Source: Janthinobacterium sp. TB1-E2
Lineage (GTDB): Bacteria; Pseudomonadota; Gammaproteobacteria; Burkholderiales; Burkholderiaceae_D
Assembly (NCBI RefSeq): GCF_036885605.1
Contig: NZ_CP142523.1
Coordinates: 1,612,001-1,676,000 of the forward strand
Direction of reading: 5' to 3'
DNA: 64,000 bases
Below, in pieces: positions 27,015 to 36,416 of this stretch. Position numbers and translations under genes: made by a program. The notes below the pieces were generated by a model that had not been told where the DNA came from, did not search any database, and worked only from the letters and a program-made list of their open reading frames with translations. How positions within the stretch are numbered: the first letter of the stretch is position 1; the number at the start of each line of letters is the position of its first letter.

Positions 27015-28463
27015 TCAGTCGCGCATGGGCGCCACCATCTCCGCGTAATCGTAGAGTTCTCCCAGAATTTCCTCGCCCCGCTCATCCACCGATTCCGACA
27101 GCACGTCGATTTCCGTAAACAGCATTTCGATGGTGCGGGCGCCGCCGTCGCCGTCGAACAGGCGGGCGGCGCGGTGCTGTTCCCAGCGCAGGCTTTCCGC
27201 TTCGCTCAGGGTTTGCGGGAAATTGCGGGCGCGGTAGCGGAACAGCAATTCCTGCAGGCGTTCGTCGGCAAACGAGGGGCGGGCCGTGGCCAGCTTGGCC
27301 GGCGTTTCGCGGCGCAAGGATTCGAGCAGGCGGCGGTCGTCGTTGCTGACGAAACCGTTATACAGATCCTCATCCACGTCCAGCGCCACGTTCGCGCCAG
27401 GGCGCTGGAATACTTCGGCCCAGATGGCATCCATGTTCGGCGCCGTCGCGGCGAATTGCGCGTTGACCTTCGCGGCATCCACGTCGATGCCCCATTGCGC
27501 GGCCATGGCCGGCGACAAGGTTTTCAGGTTGCCGACCAGCATGGGCGACTTGTTCAGATGCACGCTTTTCACGGGCAGGCGCGTCATGCCTTCGGGCATG
27601 GCGTCCTTGCGCGTGAACAGCCGCGTGCGGATGGTGTCGGCGTCCAGCTGGAACAGTTCACGCGGGTCGTAAGCGCAATCCCAGACGAGGATCTCGTTCT
27701 TGTTGCTCGGGTGCGTGGCCAGCGGCCAGACGACGCCCACGCAGCCCCGTTCGGCGGGGAACATGCCCGACACGTGCAGGAAAGGCTGGCGCTCGCCGGC
27801 GGCCAAGTGCATGCCCATTTCGCTGGCGACCCGGTCCTTCTTGTGCAGCGCCAGGCAGAATTCGAACAGTTTCGGCTGTTTCTGCTTGATCAGGCGCGCC
27901 AGGGCGATGGTGGCGCGCACGTCCGACAACGCATCGTGCGCCGCTTCGTGGGCCAGGCCGTTGGCCTTGCTCAAGTGTTCCAATTTAAAACTGGTCTGGC
28001 CATCGTCGCGCTTGGGCCATTGAATGCCTTCCGGGCGCAGCGCGTGCGTCATGCGCACGACGTCGAGGATGTCCCAGCGGCCGCAATGGTTCTTCCATTC
28101 GCGCGCGTACGGGTCGATCAGGTTGCGCCAGAACAGGAAACGCGTGACTTCATCGTCGAAACGGATGGTGTTGTAGCCCACGCCGATGGTGCCCGGCTCC
28201 GAAAAGGCCGCTTCGATGGTGGCGGCGAACTGGTGTTCGGGCACGCCCAGCTGCAGACACTGCTGCGGCGTGATGCCCGTGATCAGGCACGATTGCGGGT
28301 CTGGCAGGAAATCATTGGCTGGCTGGCAATACAGCATGATCGGCTCGCCGATCTCGTTGAGTTCGGCATCCGTGCGGATGGCGGCAAACTGGGCCGGGCG
28401 GTCGCGGCGCGGCTGGGCGCCAAAGGTTTCGTAGTCGTGCCAAAGAAAGGTCTGGTTAGTCAT
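27015..28463 (-). CDS. sbcB: Exodeoxyribonuclease I
   Basis: This 482-residue 3'-5' single-strand DNA exonuclease has the DEDDh-type nuclease core: FLWHDYETFGA (Asp and Glu of Exo I) near residue 6, GYNTIRFDDE near residue 117 (Exo II) and AHDALSDVRATI near residue 178 (Exo III with His and Asp). A SH3-like and a C-terminal helical region follow. The length is normal. It is monocistronic. Confidence 0.94.
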   Translation of the reverse strand: MTNQTFLWHDYETFGAQPRRDRPAQFAAIRTDAELNEIGEPIMLYCQPANDFLPDPQSCLITGITPQQCLQLGVPEHQFAATIEAAFSEPGTIGVGYNTIRFDDEVTRFLFWRNLIDPYAREWKNHCGRWDILDVVRMTHALRPEGIQWPKRDDGQTSFKLEHLSKANGLAHEAAHDALSDVRATIALARLIKQKQPKLFEFCLALHKKDRVASEMGMHLAAGERQPFLHVSGMFPAERGCVGVVWPLATHPSNKNEILVWDCAYDPRELFQLDADTIRTRLFTRKDAMPEGMTRLPVKSVHLNKSPMLVGNLKTLSPAMAAQWGIDVDAAKVNAQFAATAPNMDAIWAEVFQRPGANVALDVDEDLYNGFVSNDDRRLLESLRRETPAKLATARPSFADERLQELLFRYRARNFPQTLSEAESLRWEQHRAARLFDGDGGARTIEMLFTEIDVLSESVDERGEEILGELYDYAEMVAPMRD

Positions 28464-28616
28464 TGATGGTCATTACTTGGTTGCTTGATTGGTTATCCGG
28501 GCCGTAAACGCGCCGCTGCTACAGTTTTCTGAAAACCTGCCGATACTACACGAGAGGATGGTCATCATCGCGTTTCCCGCATGGTGGCATACATTGCCCG
28601 TTCAAGGAGGTCTATC

Positions 28617-29246
28617 GTGTCAATTCCCATCGCCGCAGGCGGCAATTCCAACCCTTCCGTGACTTCCGTCAGTACGGGCGTTGCCGGCAAGGACGAGAAA
28701 GTCCAGCAAAAGGACGGCATCAACGCTGAAATGAGCGTCAACGACCGCACGAAGCTGCAATTGAACGCCTCCATCATGCAGGCGTCGCTGAACGTGTCGA
28801 TCGGTTCCGAGAACGAGCCGCTGGCGCTGCTGTACAAGACGGCCATCACCAACATCAATGAAGCGCTGAAGGGCCAGTACGGCGACGATGCGATCCAGAA
28901 CGCGGCGTCGCAGGATAATAGCGCCGAAGCGACGGCGAGCCGCATTGTATCGCTGTCGACCGGGTTTTTTGACGCCTTCAAGAAACAGAATCCCGACCTG
29001 GATGACGATGCGGCTCTGACAAAATTCATGGATACCATCAGCGGCGGCATGGAAAAAGGCTTCAAGGAAGCGCGCGATATCCTGGAAGGCTTGAAAGTGC
29101 TGGGTGGTGATATCGCCGGCAATATCGACAAGACGTATGAACTGGTGCAGAAGGGCTATGCGGATTTCATCGCCGCGCACAGCAGCAAGAAGGATGACGC
29201 TGTGAAGCCGGATGCGACCAAGCCGGCCGACAGCAAGGCTGCCTGA
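28617..29246 (+). CDS. DUF5610 domain-containing protein
   Basis: This 209-residue protein has a GTG start at 28617, preceded by AAGGAGG with 6-base spacing; this decides the start. The N-terminus MSIPIAAGGNSNPSV is disordered, the middle (residues 55-185) is helical and matches DUF5610 in style (LNASIMQASLNVSIGSENEPLALLYKTAI; shown in two parts of the same helix), and the tail is charged (KKDDAVKPDATKPADS). It is cytoplasmic, with no signal peptide. The function is unknown. Convergent with the diguanylate cyclase gene. Confidence 0.72.
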   Translation: MSIPIAAGGNSNPSVTSVSTGVAGKDEKVQQKDGINAEMSVNDRTKLQLNASIMQASLNVSIGSENEPLALLYKTAITNINEALKGQYGDDAIQNAASQDNSAEATASRIVSLSTGFFDAFKKQNPDLDDDAALTKFMDTISGGMEKGFKEARDILEGLKVLGGDIAGNIDKTYELVQKGYADFIAAHSSKKDDAVKPDATKPADSKAA

Positions 29247-29247
29247 G

Positions 29248-30219
29248 CTATAGCATGACCCGGTTGCGTCCGCCTGCCTTCGCGCGGTAGAGCGCCGCGT
29301 CGGCCGTCGCGATCAGCGCATGGTCGTCCTGTTCGGCCGCCAGGCTGGACACGCCAAACGAGCCCGTAATGTGCGGCAGCGCGCTGCGCATGTCGGCGAA
29401 GATGACGGCTTGCTGCATGCGTTCGCACAGGCGTTCGGCGACCCGCAGGGCCACGTGTTCATTGGTATCGGGCAAGATCACCATCATTTCCTCGCCACCG
29501 TAGCGCACGGCGAAATCCGTGGGCCGCAGGGCCGCGCCCAGCACTTGCGCGGCGATGCGCAGCGCCTGGTCGCCCGCCTGGTGGCCGTGCGTGTCGTTGA
29601 AGCGCTTGAAATGGTCGAGGTCTATCATCACCAGCGACAGCGGCGAGCCGCTGGCGTGGGCCGTGACGATCATGTTCGGCAGTAAATCCGTCAGCCAGGC
29701 GCGGTTGTACAGGCCCGTCAGGCTGTCGACCATCGACAGCTGGCGGTAGAACTCGCCCAGTTTCTGCCGGCGGCGCAGCAAGGCGTTGGCGGCGCGGATG
29801 CGGAAAGACAGCAGCCGCAGCAGGTTGCGCGCCAGGCCGTTCGATTGCTCGATCAATTCCCAGACGACAGCCGCGTCGATCACCAGCAAGTCGGTTTCTT
29901 CCAAGGCGGAAATAGCGGCCAGGTTGCTCGCTTCATCGAGCACCGATTGTTCGCCCACGCTTTCGCCGGGCAAGACCTTGCTGACGGTGCCGTCATCCAT
30001 GCCCGTGTGGATGTCGGCGGCCACGGCCAGCGAACCGCGCAGGACGATGTACAGGCAAGTACCCTGTGTGTCGGCAATGGCTTCGCCCGCTTCGAGGCGC
30101 ATGACGGGGCAGGGCGCCAGCATGGCGGCCGTCTGGCTATCCGCCCCATCGCGAAATAGCTGTAAATCGCCGATGTTGCAGCCTGAAGCGCCGAAGTTGC
30201 CGATCTGTTCCACAATCAC
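29248..30219 (-). CDS. Diguanylate cyclase with cyclic-nucleotide-binding domain
   Basis: This 323-residue protein starts at GTG 30219. Residues 30-140 resemble a CRP-type cyclic-nucleotide-binding domain (LYIVLRGSLAVAADIHTG, then PGESVGEQSVLDEASN). Residues 165-320 are a GGDEF domain with the active loop RYGGEEM (Met where Phe is usual) and an inhibitory I-site RPTD five residues ahead. The catalytic Glu residues are retained, so cyclic-di-GMP synthesis is still likely. The first domain may bind cAMP or cGMP and link the two second messengers. Confidence 0.86.
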   Translation of the reverse strand: MIVEQIGNFGASGCNIGDLQLFRDGADSQTAAMLAPCPVMRLEAGEAIADTQGTCLYIVLRGSLAVAADIHTGMDDGTVSKVLPGESVGEQSVLDEASNLAAISALEETDLLVIDAAVVWELIEQSNGLARNLLRLLSFRIRAANALLRRRQKLGEFYRQLSMVDSLTGLYNRAWLTDLLPNMIVTAHASGSPLSLVMIDLDHFKRFNDTHGHQAGDQALRIAAQVLGAALRPTDFAVRYGGEEMMVILPDTNEHVALRVAERLCERMQQAVIFADMRSALPHITGSFGVSSLAAEQDDHALIATADAALYRAKAGGRNRVML

Positions 30220-30474
30220 ACTTTCAAAAAGCCGGCGCGCGCGAGCAGAGGGCCGGTAGCTTCATGATAGCGTAAAGCGGCCTTGGCTGTAACGCCAAAG
30301 GCTTGCTTGATGTCACTTACTGTGAGAAATACGACAATTATTTCATTGCGGTGTTAATACGCCGGAATGCTTGCTGTTCTGCTATGGATATTGTTGCGCA
30401 GGAAGGCGGGTCCAGATGTGCAAAGGCAGCCTTGAACGGCTGCCTCAGTCTCTGGAAATCCTGCAGGTGGGGAA

Positions 30475-30852
30475 TTACTCGGCGGTTTCTTCCGCTTCGG
30501 CCGTATCGATCACGGCATTCTTGCCGGTGGCGTGGCGCTTGCTGTCTTGCAGGCGGCCCAGGGCGCTATCGATGGCGCGTTTCAGTTTGTCGGTGGCGCC
30601 GGCAACGGATTGATGCACGGTGGCGTTCTGTTCGGTCACGGCAATCGGTTGATAGCCAGCAACGCGTGCTTCCATGACGCAGCGGATATCGTCGGCGCCG
30701 CCTTTCGGGCCATTCGTGTCGCTGATGTGGACTTCGATGCGGGTCAGGTTGTCGCGGAAGCGGTTCAGTGCGCTTTCAAGTACGGATTGCACATGTTCGT
30801 TCAGTCCAGCGGTGTTGGCGATGGTGCTGTCGGTATGAATATTGATTTGCAT
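30475..30852 (-). CDS. HPF/RaiA-like ribosome-associated protein
   Basis: This 125-residue protein matches the sigma54-modulation/HPF fold: MQINIHTDSTI start, LESALNRFRDNLTRIEVHISD, then HQSVAGATDKLKRAIDSALGRL. It lacks the long C-terminal dimerisation domain of long HPF. It may bind idle ribosomes in stationary phase. The acidic tail (AEAEETAE) is unusual. No rpoN is near, so it is a separate paralogue, and the role is inferred from family alone. Confidence 0.82.
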   Translation of the reverse strand: MQINIHTDSTIANTAGLNEHVQSVLESALNRFRDNLTRIEVHISDTNGPKGGADDIRCVMEARVAGYQPIAVTEQNATVHQSVAGATDKLKRAIDSALGRLQDSKRHATGKNAVIDTAEAEETAE

Positions 30853-31037
30853 ATGCTTACTCCTGTCAATTCAAAAAAAACCCATCTCAGGCGTGCTGCG
30901 GCCTGGTTGCTGCCCCATGCACATGACCTCTGTGCATGGAACTTATCTTACTCCTCTTTCCAGTATTTCAAGAGGGTGCGCACGATTAAGATGAGCTTAA
31001 CCCTTCAGCCAGGTCAAGTTTCCACTACGAAATTATT

Positions 31038-31703
31038 TCAACCATTGATCAGACCGGCGGCGATATTGATTGACAGCCCCAGCACGACCAGGTTGAAGAA
31101 AAAGCTCAGCACGGATTGCCCCAGCACGATTTGCCGCATCATGCGCGTCTGCACGGAAACGTCCGACGTCTGCACGGCCACGGCGATGGTGAAGGCGAAA
31201 TACAGAAAATCCCAGTAGTCGGGGTTTTGCTCGCCGTCGGGAAACTTCAGGGGGCGCAGTGCGGGATCGGCCTGGTAATACAGGTGGGCGTAGTGGAAGC
31301 AGAACAGGGTGCCGACGAGGAACCAGGAGCCGACCAGGGTGAGGATCGTCAAGCCGTAGTGCAGTGCGCGCTCGTCCGGCGCCAGGTCTTTCATTGAAGA
31401 CAGCTGCGAGACGATGGCCACCAGGCTCATCACGGATGCGACGGACAGGGCCGACAAGACTGTTGCCGCCCGCTCGTCCTGGCGCGCCGCCATCATTTTC
31501 ACACGGTGGTGGTTGGCGCGCATCATCATCCAGGCCATCGTCGCCAGGTAGAACCAGACGGCCACGTTCCACGCCGTCAGCAACCGCGTCATCTGTTGCC
31601 ACGATGCGGGCAGCAGCAGGCCGGCTGCCACGCCGATGGCCGTGGCCAGGCTCAGGTGGGGGCGGCTGCGGATGAAGCTGCGGAACGGAAGCGTGATTTT
31701 CAT
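31038..31703 (-). CDS. DUF1345 domain-containing membrane protein
   Basis: This protein of about 221 residues has several transmembrane helices (GVAAGLLLPAS, VAVWFYLATMAWMMM, LTILTLVGSWFLVGTLFCFHYA, DFLYFAFTIAVAVQTSDV). This pattern matches DUF1345, a family of uncharacterised inner-membrane proteins. A start at 31718 is equally possible because neither ATG has a clear ribosome site. It converges with nothing and stands alone between the HPF-like and MFS genes. Confidence 0.85.
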   Translation of the reverse strand: MKITLPFRSFIRSRPHLSLATAIGVAAGLLLPASWQQMTRLLTAWNVAVWFYLATMAWMMMRANHHRVKMMAARQDERAATVLSALSVASVMSLVAIVSQLSSMKDLAPDERALHYGLTILTLVGSWFLVGTLFCFHYAHLYYQADPALRPLKFPDGEQNPDYWDFLYFAFTIAVAVQTSDVSVQTRMMRQIVLGQSVLSFFFNLVVLGLSINIAAGLING

Positions 31704-31743
31704 GGTGCCAGGATGCATCTGTTGGGATAGCGCATCTTAGCGC

Positions 31744-33015
31744 TTAAGTTGCCGCCGTGGTGGCCGTCCTGGCGGCCGCTTCCTTCTCGTGGTGGGGGAA
31801 GCGATCCATGCGCGACAGCACGGGGAACAGCACGGCCCAGATGCCCGTCACGGCCAGGGTGGCGGCGCCGCCGAAGAGCACGGCGCGCACGAGGCCGAAC
31901 CAGCCGGCTGTGAGGCCCGACTCGAATTCGCCCAGCTCGTTCGAGGCGCCGATGAAGACGGCGTTCACGGCGCTGACCCGGCCGCGGATTTCGTCGGGCG
32001 TCTCGAACTGCACCAGCAGGTGGCGGATGTAGACGCTGACCATGTCGCCGGCACCCATCAGGAACAGCGCCGCCAGCGCCAGCGGGAAATAGCTGGTGCT
32101 GCCCAGCACCAGCGTGCCCAGGCCGAAGACGGCCACGCCGCCGAACATCCACGCGCCCACGCGGCGCGTGATGGGAAAGATGGCCAGCGCGATCGAGCAC
32201 AGGGCCGCGCCGGCGCCGGGCGCCGTGCGCAGCAGGCCCAGGCCGCTGGGGCCGATATGCAGCACGTCGTGCGCGAGCGCCGGCAGCAGGGCCGTGGCGC
32301 CGCCGAACAGCACGGCAAACAGGTCGAGTGAAATGGCGCCCAGCACGATGGGTTTCGACCAGACGAAACGCAAGCCTTCGAGCAGGGTATGCCAGCTGAC
32401 GGGTTCGCGCTTGACCACCTGCGGCGCGGGCGTGGTGGCGCGCATCAGCAGGACGGACACGACCAGCAGCGCGGACGAGATCAAATACACGACCTTGGGG
32501 CCGAAGTAATACAGCAAGCCGCCCAGGGTGGGCCCCAGGATGATGGCCACGTGCGAGCTCGACGAGCTGAGCGCGACGGCGCGGCTGAAGTGTTGCGTGG
32601 GCACCATGTTCACCAGCACGGCTTGCGTGGCCGGCATCATGAAGGCGCGCGCGCTGCCGAACAGCACCAGCACGGCAAACACGGGCCAGACGATGGAAAG
32701 TCCGCTCAGCGTGAACGCCAGCAGGGCCAGCGCGCAAGCGAGCTGCGCCGCCAGGCACCAGGCGATGATGTTGCGGCGGTTATAGCGGTCGGCCACATGG
32801 CCTGCCGGCAAAATCAATACGAGGAAGGGGGCGAATTGCGCCAGGCCGATCAAGCCCAGGTCGAACAGGCTGCCCGTGATCTGGTACACCTGCCAGCCGA
32901 TGGCCACGCTTTGCATCTGCACGGCCACCGTGCCCAGCACGCGGGCGGAAAGATAGAAGGCGAAGTTGCGGTGACGCAGGATGCTGAAGCCGTTGCCGGC
33001 AGAGGCGAGAGACAT
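31744..33015 (-). CDS. MFS transporter (EntS-like group)
   Basis: This 423-residue protein has twelve membrane helices. It starts at 33015 with ILRHRNFAFYLSAR, the usual N-terminus of MFS_3 exporters, and has the loop AGHVADRYNRRNIIAWC near residue 65. This group includes the enterobactin exporter EntS, but no siderophore genes are near, so the substrate is open. It follows the ferredoxin-type reductase on the same strand with an 83-base gap. Confidence 0.87.
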   Translation of the reverse strand: MSLASAGNGFSILRHRNFAFYLSARVLGTVAVQMQSVAIGWQVYQITGSLFDLGLIGLAQFAPFLVLILPAGHVADRYNRRNIIAWCLAAQLACALALLAFTLSGLSIVWPVFAVLVLFGSARAFMMPATQAVLVNMVPTQHFSRAVALSSSSSHVAIILGPTLGGLLYYFGPKVVYLISSALLVVSVLLMRATTPAPQVVKREPVSWHTLLEGLRFVWSKPIVLGAISLDLFAVLFGGATALLPALAHDVLHIGPSGLGLLRTAPGAGAALCSIALAIFPITRRVGAWMFGGVAVFGLGTLVLGSTSYFPLALAALFLMGAGDMVSVYIRHLLVQFETPDEIRGRVSAVNAVFIGASNELGEFESGLTAGWFGLVRAVLFGGAATLAVTGIWAVLFPVLSRMDRFPHHEKEAAARTATTAAT

Positions 33016-33098
33016 GAAATTTCCAGGAAGCAGCGGGGTAGAGCGGTGGTGGCAGCGGGCGCCGCACCAGCCGCGCCCCGCTGTCTGGACGGTGACGC

Positions 33099-34124
33099 TT
33101 ACTTGGCCAGGTCGGCTTCCGTGGTGAAGGCGTCCGCGTAGAACTCGTCGGCTGGCAACTGGCACAGTTGCACGAAATCGCGGTTGGCCGACTCGACGAC
33201 GATCGGCGCGCCGCAGGCATACACCTGATACGGGGACATGTCGGGCAAGTCCGCGATAACGGCCTGGTGCACGAAGCCCGTGCGGCCTTCCCACGCGTCT
33301 TCCGGCAGGGCGTCCGATACGACGGGCACATAGGTGAACTGCGGCAAGTCGGTGGCCCACTGGCGGCACAGCGCGTCCATGTACAGGTCGTGCGGACGGC
33401 GACCGCCCCAGTACAGGGTGATCGGACGCGGGGATTGCTCGTCGATCATGTGCTCGACGATGGCTTTCAGCGGGGCAAAGCCCGTGCCCGAGGCCAGCAG
33501 CACGACGGGCTTGTCGGAATCTTCGCGCAGGAAGAAGGTGCCCATCGGGCCTTCGAAGCGCAGGATATCGCGCTCCTTCATGGTGCCAAATACCTGGTCC
33601 GTGAACAGGCCGCCCGGCATGTGGCGGATGTGCAGGCTCACGGGACCGCCTTCGACGGGCGCGCTGGCCATGCTGTAGCTGCGGCGCTTGTTGTCGCGCA
33701 ACATGATTTCGATATACTGTCCGGCGCGGTAGTTGAGGCGCTCGCTGGCTGGCAACTGCAGGGTCAGCACGACGACGTCGGGCGCGACTTTTTCGATGGT
33801 GGTCACGCGCGACGGCATTTTCTTGATCGGGTAATCGCTGCTGCCCGCCACTTCGCGCGCCTGCACCACGAGGTCGCCCTGGGGCACGGCGCAGCACAGC
33901 AGCGAGTAGCCGGCTGCCGCTTCATCTTCCGTCAGGGAGCGGGGCTGATATGGCTTATGCTGTACATTGCCGGACACGATCTTGCCCTTGCAGGAGCTGC
34001 AGGCGCCACTCTTGCAGCTGTATGGCAGGCCGACGCCGGCGCGTATCGCCGCCGACAGGACGGTTTCGTCCGCTTCACAGCTGAATTGGTGGCCGCTGGG
34101 CTGAACAGTAATTTGAAAAGTCAT
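33099..34124 (-). CDS. CDP-6-deoxy-delta-3,4-glucoseen reductase-like (2Fe-2S flavoprotein)
   Basis: This 341-residue protein has an N-terminal plant-type ferredoxin domain with the cluster Cys residues in SCKSGACSSC and, further on, LLCCAVPQGD, followed by an FAD domain (RSYSMASAP near residue 150) and an NAD domain (LLASGTGFAPLKAI near residue 212). This is the layout of AscD/RfbI-type reductases, a name often given in betaproteobacteria. No dideoxysugar genes are near, so the name is a family label. It starts 12 bases from the divergent epimerase gene. Confidence 0.87.
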   Translation of the reverse strand: MTFQITVQPSGHQFSCEADETVLSAAIRAGVGLPYSCKSGACSSCKGKIVSGNVQHKPYQPRSLTEDEAAAGYSLLCCAVPQGDLVVQAREVAGSSDYPIKKMPSRVTTIEKVAPDVVVLTLQLPASERLNYRAGQYIEIMLRDNKRRSYSMASAPVEGGPVSLHIRHMPGGLFTDQVFGTMKERDILRFEGPMGTFFLREDSDKPVVLLASGTGFAPLKAIVEHMIDEQSPRPITLYWGGRRPHDLYMDALCRQWATDLPQFTYVPVVSDALPEDAWEGRTGFVHQAVIADLPDMSPYQVYACGAPIVVESANRDFVQLCQLPADEFYADAFTTEADLAK

Positions 34125-34136
34125 ACAATCCTTGAG

Positions 34137-35054
34137 ATGAAAAATATGTTAATGCACTCTTTGCGCAAGCCGTCAGGCTTGCCGCGCCTGCTGATCCTCG
34201 GCTGCGGCGACGTCGGCATGCGCTTGCTGCCCCTGCTGCGCGCGCGCTTTCGCGTCTTTGCCGTCACCAGCCAGCCGGCGCGCTGCGCGCAGTTGCGGGA
34301 AGCCGGCGCCGTGCCCATCGTGGCCAACCTCGACGACCGCGCCAGCCTGAAACGGCTGGCGGGACTGGCGACGATGATCGTGCACCTGGCACCGCCCATG
34401 TCGTCGGGCTTGCTGGACCGGCGCACGCGCAATCTGGCCGCCATTTTACCCGAGCATGCACGCATGGTGTATGTGAGCACCAGCGGCGTGTATGGCGATT
34501 GCGCTGGCGCCTGGGTCGATGAAACGCGCACGACGGCGCCGGCGAATGCGCGCGCGAAGCGGCGCGTGGACGCCGAACAGGTCTTGCGCGGCTGGGGGGC
34601 GCGCCGCGGCGCCACGGTGGCCATCCTGCGCGTGCCCGGCATCTATGCGGACGACCGCCTGCCTTTGAAGCGCTTGCGCGAAGGCACGCCGGCCCTGGCT
34701 GCGGATGACGATGTGTACACCAACCATATCCATGCCGACGACCTGGCGCGCATCATCGAGCGGGCCTTGTGGCGGGGCAAGTCGGGACGCGTGTATCACG
34801 CCAGCGATGACAGCGAACTTAAAATGGCCGAGTATTTCGATGCCGTGGCCGACACGTTTGGCCTGCCGCGCCCGCCGCGCCTGCCCCGCGCCGAGCTGCG
34901 GCAAGTGGTCACGCCGATGTTGCTGTCGTTCATGTCCGAATCGCGCCGCTTGCACAATACGCGCATCAAGCGCGAGCTGGGCGTGCGCCTGCGCTACGCG
35001 CGCGTGGCCGATGCCTTGCGGGCGTTGTCCGCCGATGGTGCCGGCATCGGGTAA
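34137..35054 (+). CDS. NAD-dependent epimerase/dehydratase family protein
   Basis: This 305-residue Rossmann protein has the cofactor loop LILGCGDVGMRLL near residue 16, VYVSTSGVYGDCAG near residue 115, and the later DDVYTNHIHADDLARI. It looks like the YeeZ-type SDR branch: the Tyr-x-x-x-Lys motif is weak (ANARAKRR). The start at 34137 is only 12 bases from the divergent reductase start, so the two promoters must overlap the coding regions. Substrate unknown. Confidence 0.84.
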   Translation: MKNMLMHSLRKPSGLPRLLILGCGDVGMRLLPLLRARFRVFAVTSQPARCAQLREAGAVPIVANLDDRASLKRLAGLATMIVHLAPPMSSGLLDRRTRNLAAILPEHARMVYVSTSGVYGDCAGAWVDETRTTAPANARAKRRVDAEQVLRGWGARRGATVAILRVPGIYADDRLPLKRLREGTPALAADDDVYTNHIHADDLARIIERALWRGKSGRVYHASDDSELKMAEYFDAVADTFGLPRPPRLPRAELRQVVTPMLLSFMSESRRLHNTRIKRELGVRLRYARVADALRALSADGAGIG

Positions 35055-35137
35055 AATGGCCGGTTATCTGCGCACTTTGCTGGGCCGGCGCGCAGCGCGC
35101 CGTTCCCGCGCGGCGCCACTCACTTAAGGAATACAGC

Positions 35138-35398
35138 ATGAGCACCCTCACTTACGAAGAATACCTGGACGAGGTCACCACCGTCCTGACGGAACTGTAC
35201 GACCTCGACGACGAAGCCGCCATCAAACTGGTCGTGGCGGCGCAGGACGCCGAATTTTTCGTCCCGCACGATGCGCATGAAGAGATGCGTACCGTCGAGC
35301 AAGCCAAGAAAGATGCGGTCGCCCTGTTCGAGCGCAAGCAGAACCGCCAGCAAACGCAGGAAAAACAGCAACAGCGCGTGCGCCAGCAAAAGAAATAA
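35138..35398 (+). CDS. Hypothetical protein, acidic head and Gln/Arg-rich tail
   Basis: This 86-residue protein begins MSTLTYEEYLDEV and has an acidic N-terminal half, with a coiled-coil-like basic tail (residues 62-86, RKQNRQQTQEKQQQRVRQQKK). The spacing to the epimerase gene (83 bases) allows co-transcription. The ribosome site AAGGAATACAGC precedes the ATG. Family not recognised; conserved small orphans of this kind occur in Oxalobacteraceae. Confidence 0.65.
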   Translation: MSTLTYEEYLDEVTTVLTELYDLDDEAAIKLVVAAQDAEFFVPHDAHEEMRTVEQAKKDAVALFERKQNRQQTQEKQQQRVRQQKK

Positions 35399-35577
35399 GA
35401 CGGAAGCAGGCCCTGGGGCAGTGCGGGCTCCGGCGCAACACCGGGGCCGTGCCATTTGATGCAGCGCAAACGCGTCATGGCGCGCTGGCGATATGGTGAG
35501 CAATGTCGTCACGCGTCTGGGCTCTTGTGGCGGGCTCCACACAGTGCGACGCTGTTTCCCGTCAGCAGGAGCGAGCC

Positions 35578-35847
35578 ATGCGAGCTACGAGTCACCCCAG
35601 CAAGGAGCAGGTGCGCGCCTATATGCGGCGCCGCGAACATGCGCTGCAACCCCCACCACCGCCCGATGAAATTCGCCGGCAACTGGCCTGGTGCCGCGCG
35701 GACGATTTCCCATGCACTTGCCCGCTTGCCACCCCGGCCGGCGTGGCCGCGCAAGGCTGGCATTTATCCGCAGAAATGGCCCGCCTGGGCACCCTCATGG
35801 CCATAGCCTGGCTCATGCATAGCGGTGTTGCTCATCGTAAAAATTGA
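35578..35847 (+). CDS. Small hypothetical protein with Pro-run
   Basis: This 89-residue protein is taken from the ATG at 35578 because CAGGAG precedes it by 6 bases. It starts MRATSHPSKEQVRAYMRRRE, then has a run of six Pro, and a Cys-containing segment (CRADDFPCTCPL) before a hydrophobic C-terminus. No known domain is seen. Confidence 0.5.
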   Translation: MRATSHPSKEQVRAYMRRREHALQPPPPPDEIRRQLAWCRADDFPCTCPLATPAGVAAQGWHLSAEMARLGTLMAIAWLMHSGVAHRKN

Positions 35848-36089
35848 TGACGTGCAGCAAATTTTTCCGATTTGAGTTATCCTCTAGCACATTCCAAGTG
35901 CGTCAATTCTCTTCAATTATCACAATTTTGCTTTAAGTTACGCAAAAATCAACAATAGCGTGTATTATATTGTTTGTGGCGTAAAAGCCGCATAAGTGAT
36001 GGCGCTTTTTAGTGTGTTTACCATGAATTAGTGCAGAAGAGACATTCTGTTTTTTCTTGCTCTAATACAACAAGTACGGATTTTTGATC

Positions 36090-36329
36090 ATGTCTCTCAA
36101 ACAAATTACCTCTTTGCCTACCTACAACCCGAATCGCGTCCTCGATGCGATCATCGACAAGCTGCAACTGAAAAACGATGCCGCCTTGTCGCGAGCTCTG
36201 GAAGTGGCGCCACCTGTTATCAGCAAGATTCGTCACAACACCTTGCCGATCGGCGCCACGATCCTCATCCGCATGCATGAAATCAGCGATTTCAGCATTC
36301 GTGAACTGCGCGAGTTGATGGCTGCCTAA
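36090..36329 (+). CDS. Small HTH-like (XRE/Cro-type) protein
   Basis: This 79-residue protein has a helix-turn-helix-like core: NRVLDAIIDKLQLKNDAALSR, then ALEVAPPVISKIRHNTLPIG. The KNDAALSRAL..PPVISKIR pattern fits a Cro/CI-like fold with little else attached. A single-domain regulator or a DNA-bound accessory factor is the best guess. It sits behind an unusually AT-rich 240-base spacer with a TATTATATTG box. No strong ribosome site is seen. Confidence 0.65.
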   Translation: MSLKQITSLPTYNPNRVLDAIIDKLQLKNDAALSRALEVAPPVISKIRHNTLPIGATILIRMHEISDFSIRELRELMAA

Positions 36330-36416
36330 GAGCGCCTGACAGACGGCAAACTGAGAGGTGCCGTCTGGGTAAGTCAGGCTTGCCGCGTGCGGCAGCCACA
36401 TCTGTTTTCCGCTTTT

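Noticed and set aside
31744..33015. Siderophore export function for the EntS-like MFS protein
   Set aside because: There are no siderophore synthesis or uptake genes nearby; the resemblance is only to the family.
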